From Planctomycetota bacterium (GTDB taxonomy: Bacteria > Planctomycetota > UBA11346): a DNA stretch of 10,995 nt. The stretch spans positions 1 to 10,995 of the forward strand of contig JAHEDF010000083.1 in assembly GCA_024641365.1 (NCBI GenBank), in the 5' to 3' direction. A program made the translations under genes and the position numbers. Numbering within the stretch: the stretch's first letter is position 1; every line of letters starts with the position of its first letter. The notes beneath the pieces are model-generated. The model was not told where the DNA came from and ran no database searches. It saw only the letters and a program-made list of their open reading frames with translations. Of the stretch, positions 1 to 7,616 are shown piece after piece.

Positions 1-1
1 C

Positions 2-1150
2 GATAGCGACGAGTATGATTTCGCACGCACGCCAACATCGTCCGTATCGCCCGCTGCGTTACGCGAAGTATTAGAACAACATGGCGAACGGTTCGAACCA
101 ATATTAGCCGTGCTACGTGATCAGCCGTGGAAAGAATTGGTCACCAGTCGCGATTTAATGGACAGTCTTTCAGCGCAAGGTTTAGAATTATCAGAACGCA
201 CCTTGCGCCTCTATTTAGCGGAAATGGCTGACGCCGGATTAATTCAACGGCATGGTCGCCGCGGTTATCGCCTCACCGAAGCAGGCACAGAAGTAACCCG
301 TGAATTAACCGTCTCACGTCGTCTCGGCAGCATTTTATACCGCATGGAAGAAACCGCCTGCCAATTAACCTTTGATCTCAGCCGTAAAAGTGGCTTGGCA
401 TCCATCAATGCGTATGTCATTCCGCAGGAATTATTAACTACTTTAGTCGATGAAGTGGAGGCCGTCTTTAAAGCTGGCCTCGCAGTTGGTCAGCGCATTT
501 TATTTGCTGTTCCTGGTTCTGATATTTTAGGACGTGAAGTGCCTGATGGACACATTGGCTTGGGCACCATGTGTTCACTGACATTAGCGAGCATGTTAAT
601 GCGCCGTAATGTTCCGACGCATGCAATTTTTGGTGGATTATTGCATGTGGAAAATGGTAAGCCCGAACATTTTCTGGAAATGATTCGCTACGACGCCACT
701 TCATTATCACCGAATGAAGTTTTTATTCGTTCTAATTTAACCAGTGTTTCTGCCGCAGCAAAAAGTGGCAACGGTGCCATCACCGCATCGTTCCGCGAAT
801 TACCAATGAGCGCATTGCCAGCAGCACGTGATGTCATGAAAGAATGTGAGCAAGCGGGTTTCCCAGGCATTATGTGTATCGGACGGCCTGGCCAGCCTTT
901 GTTAAATATTCCGGTACACGAAGGTCGTGTCGGTATGATTTTATCGACCGGTCTTAATCCATTAGCTAGCTTATGGGAACACGACCGCACCTCACCAAAT
1001 CGTGGTTTGCCTGGACTCCTTCTATCATCCAGTCGCCCGATGGTTGGCCCCGTCCCCTACGAACAATTAATTTCCTATCACGATTTCAGAGCACTCGCTG
1101 CTGAATTTATTGCAACCCAAGCCAAAACTTCATCTTCTCTTAACTCATGA
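2..1150 (+). CDS. NrpR-family transcriptional regulator (winged helix + DUF128/NRD), 5' end cut off by the window
   Basis: The frame is open from the left edge, so the gene starts outside the window; 382 residues are visible. A GTG at 110 opens a shorter 346-residue version, but no Shine-Dalgarno sequence precedes it and it would remove the start of the first helix of the DNA-binding domain (ILAVLRDQPWKELVTSRDL). From visible residue 34 to about 98 there is a winged helix (SERTLRLYLAEMADAGLI, then RHGRRGYRLTEAG). A single NRD (DUF128) domain follows to near the end, with hallmarks GLGTMCSLTLASML, FGGLLHVENGKP, GNGAITASFRELPM and GMILSTGLNP. In archaea NrpR represses nitrogen-assimilation genes and is released by 2-oxoglutarate; some archaeal forms carry two NRDs, this one carries one. 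It lies 208 bp upstream of gltB on the same strand, so control of glutamate synthase is a reasonable inference. The 33 or more residues before the helix are polar and linker-like. Family assignment is confident; regulon and effector are inferred. Confidence 0.87.
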   Translation, partial: DSDEYDFARTPTSSVSPAALREVLEQHGERFEPILAVLRDQPWKELVTSRDLMDSLSAQGLELSERTLRLYLAEMADAGLIQRHGRRGYRLTEAGTEVTRELTVSRRLGSILYRMEETACQLTFDLSRKSGLASINAYVIPQELLTTLVDEVEAVFKAGLAVGQRILFAVPGSDILGREVPDGHIGLGTMCSLTLASMLMRRNVPTHAIFGGLLHVENGKPEHFLEMIRYDATSLSPNEVFIRSNLTSVSAAAKSGNGAITASFRELPMSALPAARDVMKECEQAGFPGIMCIGRPGQPLLNIPVHEGRVGMILSTGLNPLASLWEHDRTSPNRGLPGLLLSSSRPMVGPVPYEQLISYHDFRALAAEFIATQAKTSSSLNS

Positions 1151-1165
1151 CTTTATATTTTTCAT

Positions 1166-1260
1166 CAACAACAGCGACGCAGTGGATGCGGAAGACGCAG
1201 AGTCGGGCCAACAAGGCGGCCCGCGCGTCTACCGTGTTCTCTGCGTCGCTGTTTTTGTTG
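1166..1260. repeat. Large nested imperfect palindrome between the regulator gene and gltB
   Basis: The outer arms are a perfect 13-bp match: 1170-1182 (AACAGCGACGCAG) pairs with 1241-1253, and CAAC 1166-1169 can extend this to GTTG 1257-1260 across a TTT bulge. Inside, CGGGCC 1204-1209 pairs with GGCCCG 1218-1223, and AGACGC 1193-1198 with GCGTCT 1225-1230. A competing pairing joins GACGCAGAG 1194-1202 to CTCTGCGTC 1239-1247, which uses the same right arm as the outer stem. The motif GACGCAG also occurs as a direct repeat (1176-1182 and 1194-1200). The element is clearly more GC-rich than the flanks. It could be a dispersed palindromic (REP-like) element, a terminator for the regulator gene, or a structured leader of gltB. 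No T-run follows that would make a classical terminator; the TTTTT at 1252-1256 lies inside the right arm. Confidence 0.7.
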
Positions 1261-1279
1261 GAATTAATAAAAAATATCT

Positions 1280-1319
1280 CCTGCCCACCAAGTAGAATTA
1301 GCAGGTTTTTAATGCCTGC
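1280..1319 (+). promoter_or_regulatory. Possible alternative hairpins in the gltB leader
   Basis: GCAGG at 1301-1305 is complementary to both CCTGC at 1280-1284 and CCTGC at 1315-1319, so two mutually exclusive 5-bp stems are possible about 40 to 80 bases before the gltB start. A -10-like TAGAAT sits at 1293-1298, but no matching -35 was found at the right spacing, and I see no sigma-54 (TGGCAC-N5-TTGCA) promoter. Stems this short arise by chance, so this is only a candidate. Confidence 0.2.
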
Positions 1320-1358
1320 ATCAATTTTAAGTGATCCCATTTAGTAAAGGTACGTGCC

Positions 1359-3986
1359 ATGTCGATCGGTCTGCCCCCTGCACAAGGTCTCTATGATCCA
1401 GCCAATGAACACGACGCCTGCGGCGTTGGCTTTTTAGCAAATATTAAAGGTAAAAAGAGTCACGACATAATAAGTCGTGGATTACAAATATTATGTAATT
1501 TGACCCATCGTGGCGCCGTCGGTGCAGACCCCAATGATGGTGACGGTGCCGGTATTTTATTACAAATTCCCGATGCATTTTATCGTGCTATTGTACCTTT
1601 CGATCTACCGGCAACTGGCGAATATGGCACTGGTATTGTGTTTTTGCCTCAAATTGAAACGAATCGTATCAATTGTATGAAAGCTTTTGAAGATGCTGTG
1701 AAGCATCATGGCATGCAATTTTTAGGGTGGCGCGATGTGCCAACTAATAATGCCTCATTAGGACGTAGTGCGAAAAAGAACGAGCCAATAATTAAACAAC
1801 CATTTATTGGTCGTGGCACAGTACCACCAGCTAAACTAGAAATTGCGCTCTATCTCGCTCGTAAGCGTGCTGAAAATATTGTGCGCGATAATAAATATTC
1901 GCCCTTCCATTTTTTCTATGTGTGTTCGTTATCGTCTAAATCCATTGTCTACAAAGGTATGTTTTTATCTGAGCAAGTTGAGGTCTATTATCCTGACTTA
2001 CAAGATGAACGCGCTGTTTCTGCATTAGCAATTGTTCATCAACGTTATTCCACCAATACCTTCCCAACCTGGGATTTAGCACACCCATTTCGATTTGCCG
2101 CTCATAATGGCGAAATTAATACCCTGCGCGGTAACTCCAATCGTATGAAAGCGCGTGAAGCGTTATTGTCGCATAAAGATTTTGGTGAATCCATTAAAGA
2201 TTTATGTCCAGTCGTTATTGAAGGCGGTAGCGACACGGCCTGTTTTGATAATGCCATTGAATTATTAGTGCGCACTGGTCGTTCCTTACCACACGCGTTG
2301 GCAATGATGGTGCCTGAAGCATGGGCTACGAAAGCACATTTACCGCGCGCGAAAAAAGGTTTTTACGAATATCATGCAACCATGATGGAACCATGGGATG
2401 GTCCCGCTAATATGGTGACCAGTGATGGTGAGTGCATTTGTGCGGCACTCGATCGCAACGGATTGCGCCCGGCTCGTTATGTCATCACCACCGATGATGA
2501 AGTGTTGTATGCATCAGAAATGGGTGTCCTTGATATTCCTGCAGAAAAAGCGGTGAAAAAAGCGCGCCTTGCTCCCGGCCGCATGATCATGATCGATACC
2601 GTCCGTGGCGTCTTTTTAGATGACGATCAAATTAAATCAGAATTAGCACAAGCACAGCCATATGCGGATTGGATTGAACGATCAAAAATTAAGCTTGAAG
2701 AATTACCGATGCCTGCTCAGCCACCGGTACCGAAACATGATAAAATTCGTCAACAGCAACAAGCATTTGGTTACACTGTTGAAGATTTAAAGGTAATTAT
2801 CACACCGATGGCGATGAACGGCCAAGAGCCCGTTGGCTCCATGGGCGACGATACGCCAATCGCGGTATTATCGAATCAGCCACGTCCGCTGTACGGTTAC
2901 TTCAAACAATTATTTGCTCAAGTTACCAATCCGCCCATTGATCCAATTCGTGAAGAAGTGGTCATGTCGTTGACGCAATATGTTGGCGCAGCTCGTAATA
3001 TTTTAGAACCCGGGCCAGAACATTGCCATATGTTGGAATTGGACCAACCAATTCTACTCAATGAAGAATTAGAACAATTACGCCAAGCTGATATTCGTGG
3101 CTTCCGCGGCACCACCTTAAAAACAACCTTTGATGCCAACACCGGCCCCGATGCCTTAGAAGCCCGCCTTGAAGCATTATTTATTGAAGCGGAAAAGTCC
3201 GTCGATGCTGGCTATACGGTATTGGTATTGTCAGATCGTGGTGTTGATGAAAATACCGCACCGATCCCAGCGTTATTAGCAGTTTCAGCAATTCATCATC
3301 ATTTAATTCGCGTTGGTAAGCGAACCCAATGTTCATTAATTGTTGAATCGGGCGAGCCGCGCGAAGTACATCATTTTGCCTTGTTAGTGGGCTATGGCGC
3401 AACGGCTATTAACCCCTATCTGGCATTTGATTCCATCCAAGATCTTGTTGATTCGCGTATGTTGCCGCATTTGGACGGCAACGCGAATGCTGATGACGAA
3501 AATGACGCCGTTTATTATTACACTCAGAAATATATTAAGGCTATCGGCAAAGGCTTATTAAAAGTTTTCTCAAAAATGGGTATTTCAACGCTGCAAAGTT
3601 ATTGCTCTGCGCAGATTTTTGAGGCCGTTGGTTTATCAAGTGCGTTTATTACAAAATATTTCACCGGCACACCGACACGCATCGAAGGTGCTGGCATTAA
3701 GGAAATCGCTCGCGATTACCTTACCAAGCATCGCATAGCCTTTGCCCCGCTTATTGATCGCAATCGCGATTTAGATCGCGGCGGTGTTTATCACTGGCGT
3801 CGTGAAGGTGAATATCACTTAATGAATCCAGAGGTCATTGCGCTATTACAACATTCGGTGCGTTCAGGAGACCGTTCCACGTTCCGTCGTTTCTCAAAAA
3901 TTATCGACAAACAATCCCGCAATTTATGCACCTACGTGGTCTGTTTAAATTCAAAGAATCGAAATCAATTCCGCTCGACGAAGTAG
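1359..3986 (+). CDS. gltB: Glutamate synthase large subunit GltB, N-terminal part (gene interrupted by a frameshift)
   Basis: The ATG at 1359 has an AAAGG ribosome binding site at 1346-1350 with good spacing. The protein begins with a 20-residue propeptide, and Cys21 (in HDACGVGF) is the expected N-terminal nucleophile of the class II glutamine amidotransferase domain after cleavage. This domain (about 21-430; [31 protein letters not shown]) releases ammonia from glutamine. The central domain follows (about 470-780; [20 protein letters not shown], then the linker to [14 protein letters not shown]). Conserved GltB sequence continues to NLCT (residue 858, ending at 3932). After that the frame reads 17 unrelated residues to TAG at 3984-3986, while the expected continuation ([10 protein letters not shown]) is in the -1 frame. 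This part alone lacks the FMN, 3Fe-4S and GXGXG regions and could not be a complete synthase. Joined to the next frame the protein would be about 1520 residues, normal for bacterial GltB. Probably the first gene of an operon with gltD. Confidence 0.93.
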   Translation: MSIGLPPAQGLYDPANEHDACGVGFLANIKGKKSHDIISRGLQILCNLTHRGAVGADPNDGDGAGILLQIPDAFYRAIVPFDLPATGEYGTGIVFLPQIETNRINCMKAFEDAVKHHGMQFLGWRDVPTNNASLGRSAKKNEPIIKQPFIGRGTVPPAKLEIALYLARKRAENIVRDNKYSPFHFFYVCSLSSKSIVYKGMFLSEQVEVYYPDLQDERAVSALAIVHQRYSTNTFPTWDLAHPFRFAAHNGEINTLRGNSNRMKAREALLSHKDFGESIKDLCPVVIEGGSDTACFDNAIELLVRTGRSLPHALAMMVPEAWATKAHLPRAKKGFYEYHATMMEPWDGPANMVTSDGECICAALDRNGLRPARYVITTDDEVLYASEMGVLDIPAEKAVKKARLAPGRMIMIDTVRGVFLDDDQIKSELAQAQPYADWIERSKIKLEELPMPAQPPVPKHDKIRQQQQAFGYTVEDLKVIITPMAMNGQEPVGSMGDDTPIAVLSNQPRPLYGYFKQLFAQVTNPPIDPIREEVVMSLTQYVGAARNILEPGPEHCHMLELDQPILLNEELEQLRQADIRGFRGTTLKTTFDANTGPDALEARLEALFIEAEKSVDAGYTVLVLSDRGVDENTAPIPALLAVSAIHHHLIRVGKRTQCSLIVESGEPREVHHFALLVGYGATAINPYLAFDSIQDLVDSRMLPHLDGNANADDENDAVYYYTQKYIKAIGKGLLKVFSKMGISTLQSYCSAQIFEAVGLSSAFITKYFTGTPTRIEGAGIKEIARDYLTKHRIAFAPLIDRNRDLDRGGVYHWRREGEYHLMNPEVIALLQHSVRSGDRSTFRRFSKIIDKQSRNLCTYVVCLNSKNRNQFRSTK

Positions 3987-5920
3987 AACCTGTAGAAAAT
4001 TTATTTAAACGCTTCTGCACTGGTGCGATGTCATTGGGTTCAATTTCTACCGAAGCCCATGAAACGCTCGCCGTGGCAATGAATCGGATTGGCGGTCGTT
4101 CGAATACGGGTGAAGGCGGTGAAGATCCACGTCGTTTCACCCCAGATGCAAATGGTGACAGTCGTCGCAGTTCAATTAAACAAGTGGCCTCCGGTCGCTT
4201 TGGCGTGACACCACATTACTTGGTTAATGCCAACGAAATTCAAATCAAAATGGCGCAAGGTGCAAAACCCGGTGAAGGTGGACAGTTGCCTGGTGATAAA
4301 GTTTCTGAATATATTGGCTGGCTGAGAAATAGCGTCCCGGGCGTAACGCTGATCAGCCCGCCACCGCATCATGATATTTATTCAATCGAAGATTTGGCTC
4401 AGCTGATTTACGATTTGAAAAATGCAAATCCTGCCGCCAACGTTTCAGTAAAATTAGTCAGTGAAGTTGGCGTTGGAACCGTTGCTGCTGGCGTAGCAAA
4501 AGCCCATGCTGATTTAGTCGTTATTGCTGGCTGTGAAGGTGGTACGGGCGCATCACCTATGTCATCCATTCGCCATGCCGGTGTACCATGGGAATTAGGT
4601 GTCGCAGAAACACATCAAACATTAGTGCTCAATGATTTACGTGGACGCATTAAAGTACAAACCGATGGTATGCTGCGTACTGGTCGTGATGTGGTTATTG
4701 CCGCATTATTAGGTGCAGAGGAATTTGGCTTTGCGACCGTCGGTCTAGTTGCGATGGGCTGCATCATGATGCGCAAATGTCACTTAGATACCTGTCCCGT
4801 TGGCATCGCGACGCAAAACGAAGCTTTACGTAAGAAATTTAACGGACTGCCTGAACATGTGGTTAATTATTTCGCATTCGTTGCTGAAGAAGCACGAGAA
4901 ATAATGGCGCAATTAGGCGTTCGTTCATTAGATGAATTAGTTGGCCGCACCGAAATGTTAGAAATGAATGATGCCATTAAACATTGGAAATCTAAGGGTC
5001 TGGATTATTCGAGAATTTTAGCCAAACCACAAGTCGGACCTGAAATTGCGACACGTTGTATTGCAGCACAAGATCATGGCATTGAAAAAGTACTGGATCG
5101 TCAATTAATTCTTGAAGCACAACCAGCAATCACTGAGAAAAAACCGGTCGTTATCGAAAAGACCATTCGCAATTCGAATCGTACAGCTTGCACCATGTTG
5201 TCAGGCGAAGTTGCCAAACATCACGGTAAAGAAGGGCTGCCTCCTGGGACCATCACGATTAATTTCACCGGTGTTGCTGGACAAAGTTTTGGTGCGTTTT
5301 TAGCTGAAGGTATTAATCTCACCTTAATTGGCGATGGAAATGACTACGTTGGTAAAGGCATGTCCGGTGGACGCATTGTCATTCACCCGGATGCAAAAGC
5401 GACGTATCCGTGGCACGAAAATAGCATCGTCGGGAATACCGTATTATATGGTGCGACCGGCGGAGAAGTATTCTTTGCTGGCATGGCAGGCGAACGATTC
5501 GGCGTGCGTAATAGTGGCTGTAAAGCCGTTATTGAAGGCGTCGGTGACCATGGCTGTGAATATATGACTGGCGGTATTGTCGTCGTCTTAGGTAAAACGG
5601 GTCGCAATTTCGCGGCTGGGATGTCGGGTGGTTTTGCCTATGTGTTAGACGAAGATCATAAATTCCAGCGTCGTTGTAATTTAGGCATGGTTGATTTGGA
5701 ACAATTGGTCGACGCTGACGAAATAGCTACACTCAAAGCCCTCATTCAAAAACATGCCGATTTAACCAAATCACCGGTTGCGACTAAACTGCTCGGAAAT
5801 TGGGAAAAATCGCGTAAGAAGTTTGTGAAAGTATTCCCGCACGAATACCGACGCGTTTTACAAGAACGTGAAGCAAAATCTAAGGCGTCTGGAGACCATA
5901 AAATAAAAGCTGGCGTCTAA
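3926..5920 (+). CDS. gltB: Glutamate synthase large subunit GltB, C-terminal part (FMN and GXGXG domains)
   Basis: This frame carries the rest of GltB. True GltB sequence starts at [10 protein letters not shown] (codon at 3932); the ATG at 3926 is only the first available start, has no Shine-Dalgarno sequence, and lies inside the upstream frame. The FMN-binding synthase domain spans about residues 12-390 ([52 protein letters not shown]). Here 2-oxoglutarate accepts ammonia and the imine is reduced. Cys279, Cys285 and Cys290 (C-x5-C-x4-C, codons at 4760, 4778 and 4793, with [13 protein letters not shown]) match the 3Fe-4S ligands. The C-terminal GXGXG domain follows ([29 protein letters not shown]). 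No other frameshift or stop was found down to TAA at 5918-5920. Independent translation as a split subunit is possible but poorly supported. Followed after 50 bp by gltD. Confidence 0.92.
   Translation: MHLRGLFKFKESKSIPLDEVEPVENLFKRFCTGAMSLGSISTEAHETLAVAMNRIGGRSNTGEGGEDPRRFTPDANGDSRRSSIKQVASGRFGVTPHYLVNANEIQIKMAQGAKPGEGGQLPGDKVSEYIGWLRNSVPGVTLISPPPHHDIYSIEDLAQLIYDLKNANPAANVSVKLVSEVGVGTVAAGVAKAHADLVVIAGCEGGTGASPMSSIRHAGVPWELGVAETHQTLVLNDLRGRIKVQTDGMLRTGRDVVIAALLGAEEFGFATVGLVAMGCIMMRKCHLDTCPVGIATQNEALRKKFNGLPEHVVNYFAFVAEEAREIMAQLGVRSLDELVGRTEMLEMNDAIKHWKSKGLDYSRILAKPQVGPEIATRCIAAQDHGIEKVLDRQLILEAQPAITEKKPVVIEKTIRNSNRTACTMLSGEVAKHHGKEGLPPGTITINFTGVAGQSFGAFLAEGINLTLIGDGNDYVGKGMSGGRIVIHPDAKATYPWHENSIVGNTVLYGATGGEVFFAGMAGERFGVRNSGCKAVIEGVGDHGCEYMTGGIVVVLGKTGRNFAAGMSGGFAYVLDEDHKFQRRCNLGMVDLEQLVDADEIATLKALIQKHADLTKSPVATKLLGNWEKSRKKFVKVFPHEYRRVLQEREAKSKASGDHKIKAGV
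3930..3950 (+). other. gltB frameshift point and downstream -1 slippery heptamer
   Basis: Protein similarity leaves the first frame after the Thr codon ACC at 3930-3932 and resumes in the -1 frame at CTA (3932-3934). The site is a CC pair (3931-3932) where one extra C would restore the frame and give NLCT-LRGLF. Further on, T-TTA-AAT at 3944-3950 is an X-XXY-YYZ heptamer in the phase of the first frame. A -1 slip there would lead to TTC at 3950 and the downstream GltB frame, before the TAG at 3984. No SD-like stimulator upstream and no strong hairpin downstream are evident. The heptamer is also what one expects from coding the family sequence L-F-K-F, so it may be coincidental. Confidence 0.75.
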
Positions 5921-5970
5921 AAACCACTTATTGTCTCTACCACATAATTTAAAATAAAAGGAATTTACAA

Positions 5971-7452
5971 ATGGGCGATCCTCGAGGATTCATGAAGCAC
6001 CAACGGCAGGCACCAAAGTACCTCCCTGCTGCAAAACGTTTACTCAACCACGAAGAACACATCGAAGAATTAACTGAGGAACAAGTTAAAACGCAAGCCA
6101 GTCGCTGTATGGATTGTGGCGTTCCTTTTTGCATGACAGGTTGTCCTTTAGGTAATCTCATACCTGAATGGAATGACCAAGTGTTCAAAGGGCGCTGGCA
6201 AGATGCGCTACAAACCTTACATGCGACCAATAATTTTCCGGAGTTCACCGGACGCGTCTGTCCTGCCCCCTGTGAAAATTCATGTGTGCTCGGTATTAAT
6301 GAGCCCCCTGTCACCATTAAATTACATGAAGTCTCCATAGTCGATAAAGGTTTTGCTATGGGCTGGATTAAACCTGAAAAACCAAAAAATCGTTCCGGGA
6401 AAAAAGTCGCTGTTATCGGTGGTGGGCCTGCCGGTCTCGCATGTGCACAACAATTAAATCGTGCTGGTCATTTAGTAACTGTCTTTGAGAAAAATGACCG
6501 CGCCGGTGGTTTGCTCATGTATGGCATCCCCCACTACAAATTACGCAAAGAAAAAGTGCAACGCCGCATTGATTTGCTCGCTGCTGAAGGCATCGAATTT
6601 AAATATAATACAACAGTAGGCGAAACAATTACCTGGGAACAAATCAAAGGATCGTACGATGCGGTCGTCGTTGCTACTGGCGCTGAATTACCGCGCGATC
6701 TCCCAGTCGAAGGCAGAGACCTTGATGGCATTCATTTTGCCATGGAATTTTTACCCCAATCTAATCGTTCAAATTGGGGCGATGCTGATATTGCCGCCTT
6801 GCATCCCCAGAAGAAAAAGATTTGGGCAGCTGGCAAAAAAGTCATCGTTATTGGCGGTGGCGATACCGGCAGCGACTGCATCGGTACCTCATTACGCCAA
6901 AGTGCAAAATCGGTTATTAATTTTGAATTAATGCCATGTCCACCTGACGAACGCAGCACAGGAAATCCATGGCCACAATGGGCACGCATTCGTCGTGTTT
7001 CTTCATCTGTTGAAGAGATGACCAGTACAGGCGGCGATGTCTATTATTCACTCGCTACGAAAAAATTTACTGGAAAAGATGGTACGGTTACCGCCCTTAC
7101 AACCGTTGAACTTGATTGGTCATCCGGCAAACCAGTCGAAAAAGCTGGCACGGAAAAAGAATGGGAATGCGATTTAGTTTTATTAGCAATGGGTTTTTTA
7201 GGCCCACGTAAAAATGGTCTTTTAGAACAGCTCGGCTGCGAATTAGATCAACGTGGTAATATAAAAACTGATAATGCCACGCGTATGTCCAGCATTGACG
7301 GTGTATTTGCCGCTGGCGATGCCCGTCGTGGACAATCATTAATTGTCTGGGCGATTGCTGAAGGACGTGAAGTCGCTCGCTGTGTCGATGCATATTTGAG
7401 TAAGCAAGAATCACTTCTGCCGCCGGTTCGTATTGAAGCGTTTGCCTACTAA
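5971..7452 (+). CDS. gltD: Glutamate synthase (NADPH) small subunit GltD
   Basis: The 493-residue product matches the usual length of GltD. The ATG at 5971 follows an AAGGAA ribosome binding site (5958-5963). The N-terminal ferredoxin-like domain has Cys46, Cys49, Cys54 and Cys58 (CMDCGVPFCMTGCPLGN), then Cys97, Cys101 and Cys105 (CPAPCENSC), the ligand pattern of this family's low-potential 4Fe-4S clusters. The FAD-binding Rossmann motif is at 146-155 (VAVIGGGPAG), with GGLLMYGIPHYKL following. The NADPH-binding motif is at 291-300 (VIVIGGGDTG). The C-terminal FAD contact GVFAAGDARRGQSLIVWAI is present. GltD oxidises NADPH and passes electrons to GltB in the cytoplasm. It lies 50 bp after gltB, so the two are almost certainly co-transcribed. 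It is intact, so the locus is damaged, if at all, only in gltB. Confidence 0.97.
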   Translation: MGDPRGFMKHQRQAPKYLPAAKRLLNHEEHIEELTEEQVKTQASRCMDCGVPFCMTGCPLGNLIPEWNDQVFKGRWQDALQTLHATNNFPEFTGRVCPAPCENSCVLGINEPPVTIKLHEVSIVDKGFAMGWIKPEKPKNRSGKKVAVIGGGPAGLACAQQLNRAGHLVTVFEKNDRAGGLLMYGIPHYKLRKEKVQRRIDLLAAEGIEFKYNTTVGETITWEQIKGSYDAVVVATGAELPRDLPVEGRDLDGIHFAMEFLPQSNRSNWGDADIAALHPQKKKIWAAGKKVIVIGGGDTGSDCIGTSLRQSAKSVINFELMPCPPDERSTGNPWPQWARIRRVSSSVEEMTSTGGDVYYSLATKKFTGKDGTVTALTTVELDWSSGKPVEKAGTEKEWECDLVLLAMGFLGPRKNGLLEQLGCELDQRGNIKTDNATRMSSIDGVFAAGDARRGQSLIVWAIAEGREVARCVDAYLSKQESLLPPVRIEAFAY

Positions 7453-7456
7453 TTAT

Positions 7457-7480
7457 GATTGGGGGCTTTGTCCCCCAATC
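7457..7480 (+). terminator. Strong hairpin after gltD
   Basis: GATTGGGGG (7457-7465) and CCCCCAATC (7472-7480) form a perfect 9-bp stem with loop CTTTGT, 5 bases after the gltD stop codon. Its position suggests transcription termination or 3'-end protection of the gltBD mRNA. There is no T-run directly after it (TCTCAGTTG follows), so it is not a textbook Rho-independent terminator. Confidence 0.55.
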
Positions 7481-7507
7481 TCTCAGTTGTAGCTCAAACT
7501 ACTGAGA
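7481..7507 (+). terminator. Second hairpin, directly adjoining the first
   Basis: TCTCAGT (7481-7487) pairs perfectly with ACTGAGA (7501-7507) around a 13-base loop, starting on the base after the first stem ends. Together the two make a tandem structure at the end of the gltBD unit. No T-run follows. The 109 bases from here to the next gene (7508-7616) hold no promoter I can defend; the only other structure is a 5-bp GGTAC/GTACC pair (7584-7588, 7604-7608). Confidence 0.35.
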
Positions 7508-7616
7508 CGCCTCGAAACACAGCGTAAATACGCGTGATCTTCAAAGCGTGAGACGCGATTGGAGACTACCTATGCTTGGTTGTGGTACGCCTATTTAGCA
7601 CAGGTACCTTAGCGGT

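Noticed and set aside
90..99. GGTTCGAACC, resembling a tRNA T-arm
   Set aside because: It lies within the coding frame of the regulator and no acceptor, D-arm or anticodon structure can be drawn around it.
110..112. GTG as the start of the NrpR-type regulator
   Set aside because: No Shine-Dalgarno sequence precedes it, the frame continues upstream to the window edge, and this start would cut into the first helix of the DNA-binding domain.
1255..1298. Sigma-70 promoter for gltB using TTGTTG and TAGAAT
   Set aside because: The spacing (32 bases) is far too long, and no other -35 fits the TAGAAT box at 1293-1298.
1147..1344. Small open frame (65 codons) whose ATG overlaps the regulator's TGA and which ends 14 bp before gltB
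   Set aside because: It is made largely of the palindromic element, other frames on both strands are open over the same stretch, it has no clear ribosome binding site, and the product is low-complexity and unlike any known leader peptide.
3926..3928. ATG as a genuine start of an independent FMN-domain subunit
   Set aside because: No ribosome binding site lies upstream, it sits inside the other frame, and only residues from codon 3932 onward match GltB. Archaeal-style split subunits remain a minor possibility.
5949..6338. Minus-strand open frame of 129 codons opposite the start of gltD
   Set aside because: It is a shadow of the conserved Fe-S domain coding sequence of gltD and has no recognisable protein features.
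7508..7616. Possible small RNA or tRNA-like gene between gltD and the methyltransferase gene
   Set aside because: Beyond the two hairpins there are only very short stems (such as GCGT-GAG-ACGC), no cloverleaf, and no convincing promoter or terminator pair.
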